Shown in pieces: positions 36,492-45,017 of a stretch of 64,000 nt of DNA; positions within the stretch are counted from its first letter, which is position 1, and each line of letters starts with the position of its first letter. Position numbers and translations under genes: made by a program. The stretch is taken from assembly GCA_002320815.1 (NCBI GenBank), contig DCLA01000045.1, positions 103,388-167,387 of the forward strand, written 5' to 3'. The stretch is from Myxococcales bacterium UBA1660. GTDB lineage: Bacteria > Myxococcota_A > Polyangia > Polyangiales > Houyiibacteriaceae. The notes under the pieces were generated by a model. It was not told the DNA's origin and did no database searches. It worked only from the letters and a program-made list of their open reading frames with translations.

Positions 36492-39041
36492 TCAGAACGC
36501 GAGCCAGCGCTCGGTCCAGGCCACCCGGAGCCCCGCGGTGGTCTGGATGGCGAAGGCGAGCTCGCCGTCGTTCTCGGGCATGGACTCGGTGGCCGGGACG
36601 GTGTCCCGGAGGCCGTAGAGGGTCACGTTGAGGTTCAACGCGAAGGCCGCCGTCAGGTCGAGCTGCATGTCGAAGAGGCCCTGGAGCACGTGGCGGTTCC
36701 GGGTGCCGGGGCTGGTGTAGAACCAGTCGAGGTTGGCGGTGAGCGTGAGCTTCCGCCGGCCGGCCTGCATCGCGACCCAGGGCCCGAGGTTGAGCTGGGC
36801 GCCGAAGCCGGGGCGGGTGGAGCGGAGCTGGTCGTCGAAGACCTCGATGATCTCCACGCCGGTCACCAACCGGGCCTGGGCCTTGAGGTGCAGCCGGAAC
36901 TGCGCGCCGCCGACGAAGCGGAGGTTCATGAAGCGGTGGTCCCGCTCGTCGGCCTTGGTGAACTCGGTGCGCACCAGGCCCTCCACCAGGAGATCGGGGA
37001 CATAGATCTCCTCGTGCTCCGCGCGGAAGCCGCGGTAGAGCCCAGTGGTCTTGTAGGTGAGCAGGTCGCTACCTTCGTCGAGGCCGCCGCTGTCGGAGGT
37101 CCGGGCCAGCGAGTAGTTGGCGACGGCCAGGTTCTCCCAGCTCGCGTGGCGACCCAGAGCGTTCAGCGCGAGCTGGGTGTTGAAGGCGAAGAGGGCCTGG
37201 GAGCTGTTGGTCAGGGGACCCTCGCCGTAGGCGTTGGGATCCCGGACGGCGGTGCCGGCGAAGTTGGCGTCGAGGTGGATGCGGGTGGTCCACTCGAGCA
37301 CGTCGCGCATGTCGAGGACGGCTTCCCGCGGGTCCTCGCCGTGGGGCTCCACGAGGAACTCCTCCAGGGTCGTCCGGAGCGTGGTGTCGGGCACCGGCTC
37401 CCACTCCTGGTCGGTGGCGCCGCCGAGGGCGCCGCCGTCGCCGCCCTGGGCCAGGAAGCGGACGGTGACCACCCGATAGCGGGCGGAGTCGTCCAGGACC
37501 CGGCCGTTGACCATGACCTTCTCGGTGACCCCGTCGGGCTTCTCCAGGGTGACCCCCAAGGCGACCAGCCCGCGGCCTCCGGGGTTCGAGCGCGCCAGGG
37601 TGTTGATGAAGGAGGCGGGGACCTCGGCGACCACCAGCTGCTCGTCGTATTGAACGGCCACGTGGACGTCGGAGCGGGTGAGTCCCCGGGGGTTGGTGGG
37701 GACCCAGCGCTCGTCCATGGCGCCGCGGTTGAGGACGGCGACGTCGGTGTCGGTCGCCTCCCGCATCACGCCCGCGGCCAGGTCGGCCAACGCGGCGGGC
37801 GTCATGGGGACCGGGGCGCCCTCGTCGTCGGTGAGGGTGAGCTGGCCGCCGGGGAGGGTCAGCCCGAAGGTCGAGCAGTAGTTGGCGCCGACGGCTTCGG
37901 CGAAGCGCACGACGGCCGCCGCCGGGGTCCCGTTGGTGGCCACCGGCCGGGCGAGGATGTCCGAGGTGTGGGTGACCCGGTTGCGCCGGAGGCGGACGTC
38001 GGTCGCGCCCCGGGGGGGCGGCGCGATGATCGCCGGCCGGAAGCCCGCGGGCCGCGCGAAGAGCAGCTCCGAGCCCGCGTCGGCGGAGAGGATCACGTCC
38101 GGCTTCTCCTGGGCCTCGAGATCGTTGACCGCGCTCATGGCGCGGCCGGCGGCGGTCGCGCCGGGGCCCGAGTCGATGATGGCGATGACGGTGTTCACGC
38201 CGCGTTCCCGCGCCGCCAGGGTGGCCAGCCGGATGCTCTCGGTGAGCGGCGCCAACCGGAGCCCCGCCATCCGGTCGGGCCCCACCCGCGCGGCGGCCTC
38301 GGGCTCGATGAAGGAGAAGACCGCCACCCGGGTGACCTCGCCGTCGGCGTCGGTGAGCTCGGCGGCGGGCATCCCGTCGGCGCCGGTGGTCAAGAGATCG
38401 CAGAGCTCCCGGTTCGCCTCGTCGCAGCGGAGGTTCGACGCCAGGACCGGGATCCCCTCGTCGCGCAGGGCGCGGACCCGCTCGATCATCGCGTCGCGGG
38501 GGTCGGAGAGGTCTGCCTCGCCGAAGGCCAGGGCGTGGTAGCCGAGGCCGCGCACCAGCCGCGCCAACGCCTCGGGCTGCCGGCGAGCGATGTAGCGGAG
38601 CACCCCGTGCCGCGCGAGGAGCCCGCCGGTGTCCACGATGAGCGCGCCCTCCTCGCGACGCCGCACGAAGGACTCCAGCGCGTCGGCGGCGGGCAGGGGG
38701 CGGAGGTTGCGGGTCCCGTCACAGACCGGCGCGACCAGCTCGCCGGCGATGCCCGCGGTGGCCACCACCGCGCCCAGCACGTCGACCTCGCCCGGACGGC
38801 TCGCGCCGGTCCCCGAGCTGGCCGAGGCGTCGGCGTCGGACTCCAGGGTCTCGCTCGACTCCATCGGCTCCACCACCGGGGGCGGCGCGGGTTCGGGCGG
38901 CGGCGCCGGCGGCCGCGGGGGCGGCTGGTTCGGGTCGTCGTAGGGGTTGGTCTCCGGGAGCTGCGCTCCGGCCGGAGTCGTGAATTGGAGGAGCGCCGCC
39001 ATCGCGAGGATGACGACGCTCGGAATGCTTCGCGCCTCCAC
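36492..39041 (-). CDS. 5'-nucleotidase-like pseudoenzyme fused to beta-barrel, copy 1
   Basis: An 849-residue exported protein. A signal peptide (cut near GAQLPE) and a Pro-rich linker (NPYDDPNQPPPRPPAPPPE) precede a metallophosphatase-like region at about 85-365. There the UshA metal motifs are altered: DAGD reads DTGG, GNHEFD reads GEADLSD, and the GGHSH box reads SADAG. The 5'-nucleotidase C-terminal domain at about 370-560 is well kept (NRGAMDERWVPTNPRGLTRS, VNGRVLDDSARYRVVTVRFL, then GGDGG). The last ~290 residues are strand-rich (HRFMNLRFVGGAQFRLHLKA) and end in AF, as in an outer-membrane barrel. It is probably a non-catalytic binding protein. A close paralogue follows upstream. Confidence 0.75.
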   Translation of the reverse strand: MEARSIPSVVILAMAALLQFTTPAGAQLPETNPYDDPNQPPPRPPAPPPEPAPPPVVEPMESSETLESDADASASSGTGASRPGEVDVLGAVVATAGIAGELVAPVCDGTRNLRPLPAADALESFVRRREEGALIVDTGGLLARHGVLRYIARRQPEALARLVRGLGYHALAFGEADLSDPRDAMIERVRALRDEGIPVLASNLRCDEANRELCDLLTTGADGMPAAELTDADGEVTRVAVFSFIEPEAAARVGPDRMAGLRLAPLTESIRLATLAARERGVNTVIAIIDSGPGATAAGRAMSAVNDLEAQEKPDVILSADAGSELLFARPAGFRPAIIAPPPRGATDVRLRRNRVTHTSDILARPVATNGTPAAAVVRFAEAVGANYCSTFGLTLPGGQLTLTDDEGAPVPMTPAALADLAAGVMREATDTDVAVLNRGAMDERWVPTNPRGLTRSDVHVAVQYDEQLVVAEVPASFINTLARSNPGGRGLVALGVTLEKPDGVTEKVMVNGRVLDDSARYRVVTVRFLAQGGDGGALGGATDQEWEPVPDTTLRTTLEEFLVEPHGEDPREAVLDMRDVLEWTTRIHLDANFAGTAVRDPNAYGEGPLTNSSQALFAFNTQLALNALGRHASWENLAVANYSLARTSDSGGLDEGSDLLTYKTTGLYRGFRAEHEEIYVPDLLVEGLVRTEFTKADERDHRFMNLRFVGGAQFRLHLKAQARLVTGVEIIEVFDDQLRSTRPGFGAQLNLGPWVAMQAGRRKLTLTANLDWFYTSPGTRNRHVLQGLFDMQLDLTAAFALNLNVTLYGLRDTVPATESMPENDGELAFAIQTTAGLRVAWTERWLAF

Positions 39042-39129
39042 GGGCCTGGAGAGTTATCCGAGCCCCCGGATCCTGTCGATTTTGCGACCCGCAGGGGCCG
39101 CGCGCGCAGCTCTGGTCGGAATTCTACCG

Positions 39130-41685
39130 TCAGTACGCGAGCCAGCGCTCGGTCCAGGCCACCCGGAGCCCGGCGGTGGTCTGGAGCGCGAAGGCGAAGT
39201 CGCCGTCCTGCTCGGGCATGGTGTCGGTGGCCGCCACCGTGTCCGAGAGCCCGTAGAGGGTCACGTTCAGGGTCAGCGCGAAGGCCGCCGTCAGATCGAG
39301 CTGCATGTCGAAGAGGGCTTGGAGCAGGTGCCGGTTCCGGCCGCCGGGGCTGGTGTAGAACCAGTCCACGTTGCCGGTCAGGGTGAGCTTCCGGAGCCCG
39401 CTCTTCATCACCAGCCAAGGCCCGATGTTCAGCTGGGCGCCGAAGCCGGGCCGCGCGCTGCGCAGGTCGGGGTCGAGGGTCTCGATGACCTCCAGACCGC
39501 CGACCAACCGCGCCTGGACCTTGAGGTGCAGCCGCCACTGGAGGCCGCCCACGAAGCGGAGGTTCATGAAGCGGTGGTCCCGCTCGTCGGCGCGGGTGAA
39601 CTCGGTGCGCACCAGGCCCTCGACCAGGAGGTCGGGGACGTAGAGCTCGTCGTTCTCCGCGCGGAAGCGGCGGTAGACCCCGGCCGTGCTGTACGTGATG
39701 AGGTCCGAGCCCTCCTGGAGCCCGTCGCTGCCCTCGGTGCTGGCCAACGAGTAGGTGGCCACCGCGGTGTTCTCCCAGCTCGCGTAGCGGCTCAGCGCGT
39801 TGAGGGCGAGCTGCCCGTTCAGACCGAAGGCGGCCTGGGAGCTGTTCGTGAGCGGGCCCTCGGCATAGGAGTTGGGGTCGCGGACCGCGGAGCCGGTGAA
39901 GTTGGCGTCGACGTTGACCCGGCCGGTCCACTCCAGGACCTCCCAGGGATCGACCACCCGCTCCCGGGGATCCTCGTCGGGCACCTCTTCGCCCAGGAAG
40001 GTCTCCAGGGCCGAGCGGAGGGTCACGTCTTCGAGGGGCTCCCACTCGAGTCCGTCCGCGCCGGTCAGGCTGGCGCCGTCCCCGCCCTCGGCGAGGAAGC
40101 GCACCGTGACCACCCGGTAGCGCGCCGTGTCGTCGAGGACCCGGCCGTTGACCTTCACCTTCTCGATGGAGCTGTAGGCGTTGGAGATCTCCAGGCCCAG
40201 CGCGAGGAGCGCGCGCTCCCCGGGGTTGGAGCGCGCGAATTGCCGCAGCCAGTAGGCGCTGACCTCGGCCACCACCAGGGGCTCGTCGTACTGGACGCCG
40301 ATCTGCACGTCGGAGCGGGTGAGGCCCTGGGTGTTGGTGGGGGTCCAGCGCGGATCGAAGGCGGCGCGATTGAGGACGGCCACGTCGGCGTCGGCGGTCT
40401 CGCGCATCACGCCGGCGGCGAGCTCGGTGAGCCCGGCGACGTCCATGGGGACCGCGGCGCCCTCGTCGTCCTGGAGGGAAAAGTGGCCGCCGGGGAGGAG
40501 CGCGCCGAGCTCCGCGCAGAAGGCGGGGCCCACGGCCTCGATGAGCTCGGCGACGCCGCCGGCGGCGGTCTCGGCCGCGCTGACCGGGCGGGCCAGGATG
40601 TCGAAGGTCCCGCTGAGCCGGTTGCGGCGGAGCCGCACGTCGGTGGCGCCCCGGGGCGGCGGCGCGACCACCGCGGGCCGGAAGCTGGCCGGGCGGGCGA
40701 AGAGCAGCTCCGAGCCGGCGTCGGCCGAGAGGATCACGTCGGGCTTCTCGTCGTCCGCGAGCTCGGCCACCGCGGCCAACGCGCGGGCCGCGGCGGCGGC
40801 GCCGCGACCGGAGTCGATGATGGCCACCACCGTGTTCACGCCGCGCTCCCGGGCGGCCTTCACCGAGAGCCGGATGCTCTCGGTGAGCGGGTGGATGGTG
40901 AGCCCCTCCATGCGGTCGGGGCCCACGCGGCCGGCGACCTCGGGCTCGAGGAAGGAGAACACCGCGACCCGGGTCCGTTCACCGTCGGCGTCCTCGAGGA
41001 TCTCCGAAGGCACGCCGTCCTCGTGGGTCACCAGGAGCTCGCAGAGCTCGGCGTGGGCCTCGTCGCAGGTGAGGTTCGAGGCGAGCACCGGGACGTCGGC
41101 GTCCTTCAGCGCGCGCAGGCGGGCCCGGACCACCGCGGGCGGATCGCCCAGGTCGGACTCGCCGAAGGCCAAGGCGTGGTAGCCCAGGCCGACCACCATC
41201 CGGGCCAGCGCGGCGGGGTTCTCCCGGGCCGCGAAGCGCACCAGGCCATGGCGGGCGAGGAGGCCGCCGGTGTCCAGGATCAGCGCGCCCTCTTGGCGGC
41301 GCCGGTAGAGGGACTCCAGGCTCATGGCCGCGGCCATGGGCTCCAGGGAGCGCTCCGCCTCGCACACCGGGGTGGCCAGCTCGCCGGCGACGCCGGCCGA
41401 GGCGACCACCGCGCCGAGCACGTCGAGCTCCCGGGCCTGGGGCGCCTGGCCGGTGCCGGTGCTGGCCGAGGCGTCCTCGTCGGACTCCATGGTCTCGCTC
41501 GACTCGGAGGCGTCGACCACCGGGGCGGCCTCGGGAGGGGGCGCCGGGGGCCGGGGCGGCGGCTGGTTCGGGTCGTCGTAGGGGTTCGCCTCCGGGACCT
41601 GGGCGGACCCCGAAATCGGACCGGAGAAATAGGCGAGCGCCGCCATCGCGAGGATGGCGGCGCTCCGAATGGCTCGCTCGTTCAC
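39130..41685 (-). CDS. 5'-nucleotidase-like pseudoenzyme fused to beta-barrel, copy 2
   Basis: An 851-residue tandem paralogue of the gene downstream, alike from the N-terminal linker (EANPYDDPNQPPPRPPAPPP) to the last residues (WTERWLAY). It shows the same losses in the phosphatase half: LDTGGLLARHG, FGESDLGDP and LSADAGSELLFARP replace the canonical metal ligands. The 5'-nucleotidase C-terminal domain (QIGVQYDEPLVVAEV, VNGRVLDDTARYRVVTVRFL, then GGDG) and the barrel (HRFMNLRFVGGLQWRLHLKV) are kept. Both copies are on the same strand, 88 bp apart, and probably cotranscribed. The shared losses show the change predates the duplication. Confidence 0.76.
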   Translation of the reverse strand: MNERAIRSAAILAMAALAYFSGPISGSAQVPEANPYDDPNQPPPRPPAPPPEAAPVVDASESSETMESDEDASASTGTGQAPQARELDVLGAVVASAGVAGELATPVCEAERSLEPMAAAMSLESLYRRRQEGALILDTGGLLARHGLVRFAARENPAALARMVVGLGYHALAFGESDLGDPPAVVRARLRALKDADVPVLASNLTCDEAHAELCELLVTHEDGVPSEILEDADGERTRVAVFSFLEPEVAGRVGPDRMEGLTIHPLTESIRLSVKAARERGVNTVVAIIDSGRGAAAAARALAAVAELADDEKPDVILSADAGSELLFARPASFRPAVVAPPPRGATDVRLRRNRLSGTFDILARPVSAAETAAGGVAELIEAVGPAFCAELGALLPGGHFSLQDDEGAAVPMDVAGLTELAAGVMRETADADVAVLNRAAFDPRWTPTNTQGLTRSDVQIGVQYDEPLVVAEVSAYWLRQFARSNPGERALLALGLEISNAYSSIEKVKVNGRVLDDTARYRVVTVRFLAEGGDGASLTGADGLEWEPLEDVTLRSALETFLGEEVPDEDPRERVVDPWEVLEWTGRVNVDANFTGSAVRDPNSYAEGPLTNSSQAAFGLNGQLALNALSRYASWENTAVATYSLASTEGSDGLQEGSDLITYSTAGVYRRFRAENDELYVPDLLVEGLVRTEFTRADERDHRFMNLRFVGGLQWRLHLKVQARLVGGLEVIETLDPDLRSARPGFGAQLNIGPWLVMKSGLRKLTLTGNVDWFYTSPGGRNRHLLQALFDMQLDLTAAFALTLNVTLYGLSDTVAATDTMPEQDGDFAFALQTTAGLRVAWTERWLAY

Positions 41686-41703
41686 GGGGGAGCTCGCTCC
41701 TCG

Positions 41704-42390
41704 TCAGCTGCTCTTGCGCTTCACCGGGCGGTAGGGGTGCACGAAGCTCGCCAGCGCGCCGGCGTTGCGCGTGGACATCCAGAGGCGGCCCTGACCGCGG
41801 AAGCGACACACCAGACCCTCGCCGCTGAAGAAGAGGCTCTTCAAGCCGCCGAGCTTGGTGACGTCATAGTCGAGCCCCGAGGTGAAGCCGACGACGTGCG
41901 CGGTGTCGCAGATGTAGCCGTCGGGCCCCACGTCGACGGCGTGGATGCCGCCGTAGGCGCTGAAGAAGAGCGGCCCCTGGCCGGTGCACTTCAGCAAGAA
42001 GAAGCCGGTGCCGCTGAAGAAGCCCTTCGCCCCGCCCCACTTGGTGTCGAGCTCGACGCTGGGCGGCGCGGCCATGTAGGCGCCGCTGTTGAGCATCACC
42101 TCGTAGGAGCCGTCCATGTCGAGGGCGACGACGTCCCCCTCCGGACCCGGCGCCAGCCAGAGCTGCTGCCCCGGCGCGGTCGAAGTGAAGGTGTTCTGGA
42201 AGATGCTCTCGCCGCCGAGCATCTTGCGCTTGGCGGCGGCGAGCAGGCCGCCCTTCATCTCCGACTTCATCTCGATGGCGGTGTCCCGGGCGACCATGGC
42301 CCCCGACTCCACGATGATCTGCTCGCCGGGCTGCTCGAAGCCGACTTTCACGACGCCGAAGTCCGGCTTGTCCAGTAGCTCGTAGCGCAT
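41704..42390 (-). CDS. AIM24-family protein, copy 1
   Basis: A 228-residue AIM24/TerD-like beta protein. Family landmarks are EQIIVESGAMVARD at about 23-36, LGGESIFQNTFTSTAPGQQL near 58-77, VVALDMDGSYEVMLNSGAYM near 87-106, GTGFFLLKCTGQGPLFFSAY near 126-145 and the closing GLVCRFRGQGRLWMSTRN. No signal peptide or catalytic motif is present. The role of bacterial AIM24 proteins is unsettled; the yeast homologue supports mitochondrial membrane organisation. It is the last gene of a three-gene AIM24 tandem, 2 bp after the next copy. Confidence 0.9.
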   Translation of the reverse strand: MRYELLDKPDFGVVKVGFEQPGEQIIVESGAMVARDTAIEMKSEMKGGLLAAAKRKMLGGESIFQNTFTSTAPGQQLWLAPGPEGDVVALDMDGSYEVMLNSGAYMAAPPSVELDTKWGGAKGFFSGTGFFLLKCTGQGPLFFSAYGGIHAVDVGPDGYICDTAHVVGFTSGLDYDVTKLGGLKSLFFSGEGLVCRFRGQGRLWMSTRNAGALASFVHPYRPVKRKSS

Positions 42391-42392
42391 CT

Positions 42393-43073
42393 TCAGCTCT
42401 CCCGGGCCGGCAACATGCGGCCGACCATGGACCCGAATTCCGACGGGTTCCGTGTCTGGATCCAGATTCGGCCCTGGCCGCGGAAGTGGCAGACCAGCCC
42501 TTCCCCCGACAGGAAGCTGGCGATCCAGCCGTTGGCGCTCTTGCCGACGCTGTACTCCAGGGTGGTGTCCCAGGCGACGAGGTGCCCGGTGTCGATGACC
42601 AGGTTGCCGTCGCAGACCAGCTCCTGGATGCCGCCGAACGCGCCGATGAGCACCTGGCCCTCCTGCTGCGCGGTGGCCTTGAGGACGAACACGCCCTCGC
42701 CGGCGAAGAAGCTCTTGAAGCCGCCGACCTTGGTCTCGATGTTCACCCAGGGGTCGCCGCCGATGTAGCTCGACGACTGGATGTAGTAGCCGTTCGGGTT
42801 CATCGGCATGGAGACCATGTCACCCGAGAGGCTGTGGGCGAGGAGCACCTCGCCGGGCCCGTTCTGCGCGGTGAAGGTGTTCTGGAAGAACGACTCCCCG
42901 CCGAACATGCGCTTGAGGCCGCTCATGACGCCGCCGGTGGACCCGGTCTCCATGTGGACGTTGGTCGACATGCCGACCATGGCGCCGCTCTCGGCGCGGA
43001 ACTGTTCGCCCTGCTGGAGCATGACGCGAGCCATGGCCTGTGCGGGCTTGTAGCCGATTTCGATCTGAGGCAT
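42393..43073 (-). CDS. AIM24-family protein, copy 2
   Basis: A 226-residue AIM24 protein, the middle member of the tandem. It keeps EQFRAESGAMVGMSTNVHME at 23-42, FGGESFFQNTFTAQNGPGEV at 57-76, GEGVFVLKATAQQEGQVLIG at 125-144 and the end motif GLVCHFRGQGRIWIQTRNPS. I placed the start at ATG 43073 (MPQIEIGYKP), which lies 14 bp after the third copy's stop; the upstream open frame is antisense noise. The protein is soluble and may form homo- or hetero-trimers with its neighbours, as the fold suggests; that is inference. Confidence 0.9.
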   Translation of the reverse strand: MPQIEIGYKPAQAMARVMLQQGEQFRAESGAMVGMSTNVHMETGSTGGVMSGLKRMFGGESFFQNTFTAQNGPGEVLLAHSLSGDMVSMPMNPNGYYIQSSSYIGGDPWVNIETKVGGFKSFFAGEGVFVLKATAQQEGQVLIGAFGGIQELVCDGNLVIDTGHLVAWDTTLEYSVGKSANGWIASFLSGEGLVCHFRGQGRIWIQTRNPSEFGSMVGRMLPARES

Positions 43074-43087
43074 TCGCGGCGTCCTTC

Positions 43088-43894
43088 CTAGGGCAAGAGG
43101 GGTGTGAGCCACCCGACCAGCGAGCTGACGTTGCGGGACTGGAGGTAGACCCGACCCTGGCCTTCGAAGACCACGACCAGCCCCTCCCCGGAGGCCATGA
43201 AGCCCATCATGCCGCCGCCGGCACTCTGGATCTTCATCTCGAGGTTGCCCTCGAAGCCGACCAGGTGGCCGTTGTCGACCATGAACGAGCCGTTGACGTC
43301 GACCGGGTGGACGCCGCCGTAGCTGTTGAAGAAGAGATCGCCGTGCCCGGTGATCTGCAGGAAGAACGCGCCCTCCTTGGCCAGCAGGCTCTTGAGCCCG
43401 CCGAACTTCAGCTTCATCTCGAAGTCGCCGCAGCTGGCGACATAGGCGCCGGTCGAGAGGGTGATGGTCTCCCCCTTCATCGAGCGGTGGGCGATGGTCC
43501 CCGAGAGCGTCGGCGCGACCCACACGCTGCCCTGCTGGGGCGCGGTGAAGTGGTTCACGAAGAAGGTCTCGCCGCCCGCGACCTTGCGGATGAGGGCGAT
43601 GAAGAACGCCTTCACCACGGCGAAGAACCCGCCCTTGCCGCCGGCGTTCATCTTCACGTCCATGTTCACGTGGCTCTGCCGCGCGACCATGGAGCCGGCC
43701 TCGGCCACCACCGTCTGCCCGGGCATGACGTCCACGCGAAGCATCGCGAAGCTGGGCCCGTGGGTGATCTCGTGCTGGACGCTCGGCGCGGAGTGGGACA
43801 TCGGCCCCGTCATCGCCATACCCGGCTGCTGCGCTTGCGACCCCATGGGCACCGTCTGCTCTCCGGGTGCCTGCGGTTGCGGATGTTGATCCAT
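43088..43894 (-). CDS. AIM24-family protein with N-terminal Pro/Gln extension, copy 3
   Basis: A 268-residue AIM24 protein and the first gene of the tandem. Residues 1-40 are a low-complexity, Gln/Pro/Met-rich extension (MDQHPQPQAPGEQTVPMGSQ) absent from the other copies. The core shows QTVVAEAGSMVARQSHVNMD, VAGGETFFVNHFTAPQQGSV and EGAFFLQITGHGDLFFNSYG, closing with GLVVVFEGQGRVYLQSRN. A membrane-like stretch (FFAVVKAFFIALIRKVAGG) is more hydrophobic than in the siblings. The three copies are close enough to be one transcript; the promoter should lie in the 142-bp gap at 43895-44036, which shows no other gene. Confidence 0.88.
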   Translation of the reverse strand: MDQHPQPQAPGEQTVPMGSQAQQPGMAMTGPMSHSAPSVQHEITHGPSFAMLRVDVMPGQTVVAEAGSMVARQSHVNMDVKMNAGGKGGFFAVVKAFFIALIRKVAGGETFFVNHFTAPQQGSVWVAPTLSGTIAHRSMKGETITLSTGAYVASCGDFEMKLKFGGLKSLLAKEGAFFLQITGHGDLFFNSYGGVHPVDVNGSFMVDNGHLVGFEGNLEMKIQSAGGGMMGFMASGEGLVVVFEGQGRVYLQSRNVSSLVGWLTPLLP

Positions 43895-44036
43895 CGGTTC
43901 CTCCCGCGAGCCGGCACAGAGCCCCCCGCGAGGCGACTGGTTACCCTTTTTAGGGCGTCGGCATCAAGGCCCCGTTCGGGAAGGGCTCACGTTCGGTCTC
44001 CGCGGCAGGCCCGGTGCGCCTTCGGATCGTCGGCGA

Positions 44037-44960
44037 TCAACCCAGGATGGCCTCGGCCGCGGCCACCCCGCTCAACCACGCGGCTTCGACTCGGGGGCCG
44101 AGCAAGCCGTCCCCGGCCAGGGTCAGTCGAGCCTCCGGGTCTCGCAGGAAGGGCTCCCCGATGGGGTCGGTCACCCTCGCGTAGCGCCAGCGGTGGGCGA
44201 CCGCGAAGGTCGGTCGCATGGGTCGCCCCAGCGAGTGGGCCCAACAGCGGAGCAGCTCGTCGGCCACCCGCTCGGGACCGTGCTCCAGGTTGGCGCGGCT
44301 CCAGGCTTCGTTCGCGTGGATGACCCAGGTCTCACCCTTCGGACGTCCGGGCTTGCTGGCGTCGCGGGCGATCCACTGCAGCGCGCCCCGGTCGCGCAGC
44401 ACGTCCTCTTCGCAGGGGCGCTCCGCGAAGGCCGCGATCACGGCCCAACAGGGCGAGTGGGTCGGGTTGCCGAGGCGCGCGAGGAGCGTGTCGCTGCATG
44501 CGAGCAGCGCGGCCGCTTGGGTCGGCGGCGCGGTCACCACCACCTCATCGAAGCGACCCAGCCACCGGCCCTCTTCCGTGTGGATCGTGCGACCGTCCAG
44601 GGGCGCGATCGCGGTGCCGAGCCGGACATCGAGCGACGCCGCGAGGTGCTCGGGGAGCGCGCGATTGGAACCGGAGCCCACCCAGCGAGTCTCCGCGTCC
44701 TCGCCCGCCTGGGCCCATTCGCCGACGACGCCGAGCGCCTGCCAGCCGCGGACGGCTTCTTGGAAGCTCGGGTCGCGCGCGGTGAAGAACTGGGCGCCGT
44801 GGTCGAACTGGCGACCGGCCTGTCGCCGGGTGGCCATACGCCCGCCGACTCGCCGCCCCTTGTCGAAGAGGACCACCTGGCGCCCGCCGCGGACGAGTCG
44901 CTCGGCGCAGGCGAGCCCCGCCATCCCCGCGCCCACGATGGCGATGCGCTCGTCGGTCAT
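44037..44960 (-). CDS. Renalase-like FAD-dependent oxidoreductase
   Basis: A 307-residue flavoprotein. The N-terminal Rossmann motif IAIVGAGMAGLACAERLV (residues about 6-23) is followed by the second nucleotide-binding stretch VVLFDKGRRVGGRMATRR, and a C-terminal FAD-contact region with LTLAGDGLLGPRVEAAWLSG. The GGRMATRR and FDHGAQFFTARDP segments match renalase-like amine or nicotinamide oxidases. The substrate is unknown. The ATG at 44960 (MTDERIAIVG) is preferred over one 30 bases upstream because it leaves the usual short lead-in to the GxGxxG motif. Confidence 0.86.
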   Translation of the reverse strand: MTDERIAIVGAGMAGLACAERLVRGGRQVVLFDKGRRVGGRMATRRQAGRQFDHGAQFFTARDPSFQEAVRGWQALGVVGEWAQAGEDAETRWVGSGSNRALPEHLAASLDVRLGTAIAPLDGRTIHTEEGRWLGRFDEVVVTAPPTQAAALLACSDTLLARLGNPTHSPCWAVIAAFAERPCEEDVLRDRGALQWIARDASKPGRPKGETWVIHANEAWSRANLEHGPERVADELLRCWAHSLGRPMRPTFAVAHRWRYARVTDPIGEPFLRDPEARLTLAGDGLLGPRVEAAWLSGVAAAEAILG

Positions 44961-45017
44961 TGGGCGGGTGTGGGTTCGAAAGGCCTCCAAGCAAAGGCAC
45001 GGCGGATCGACGCTCGA

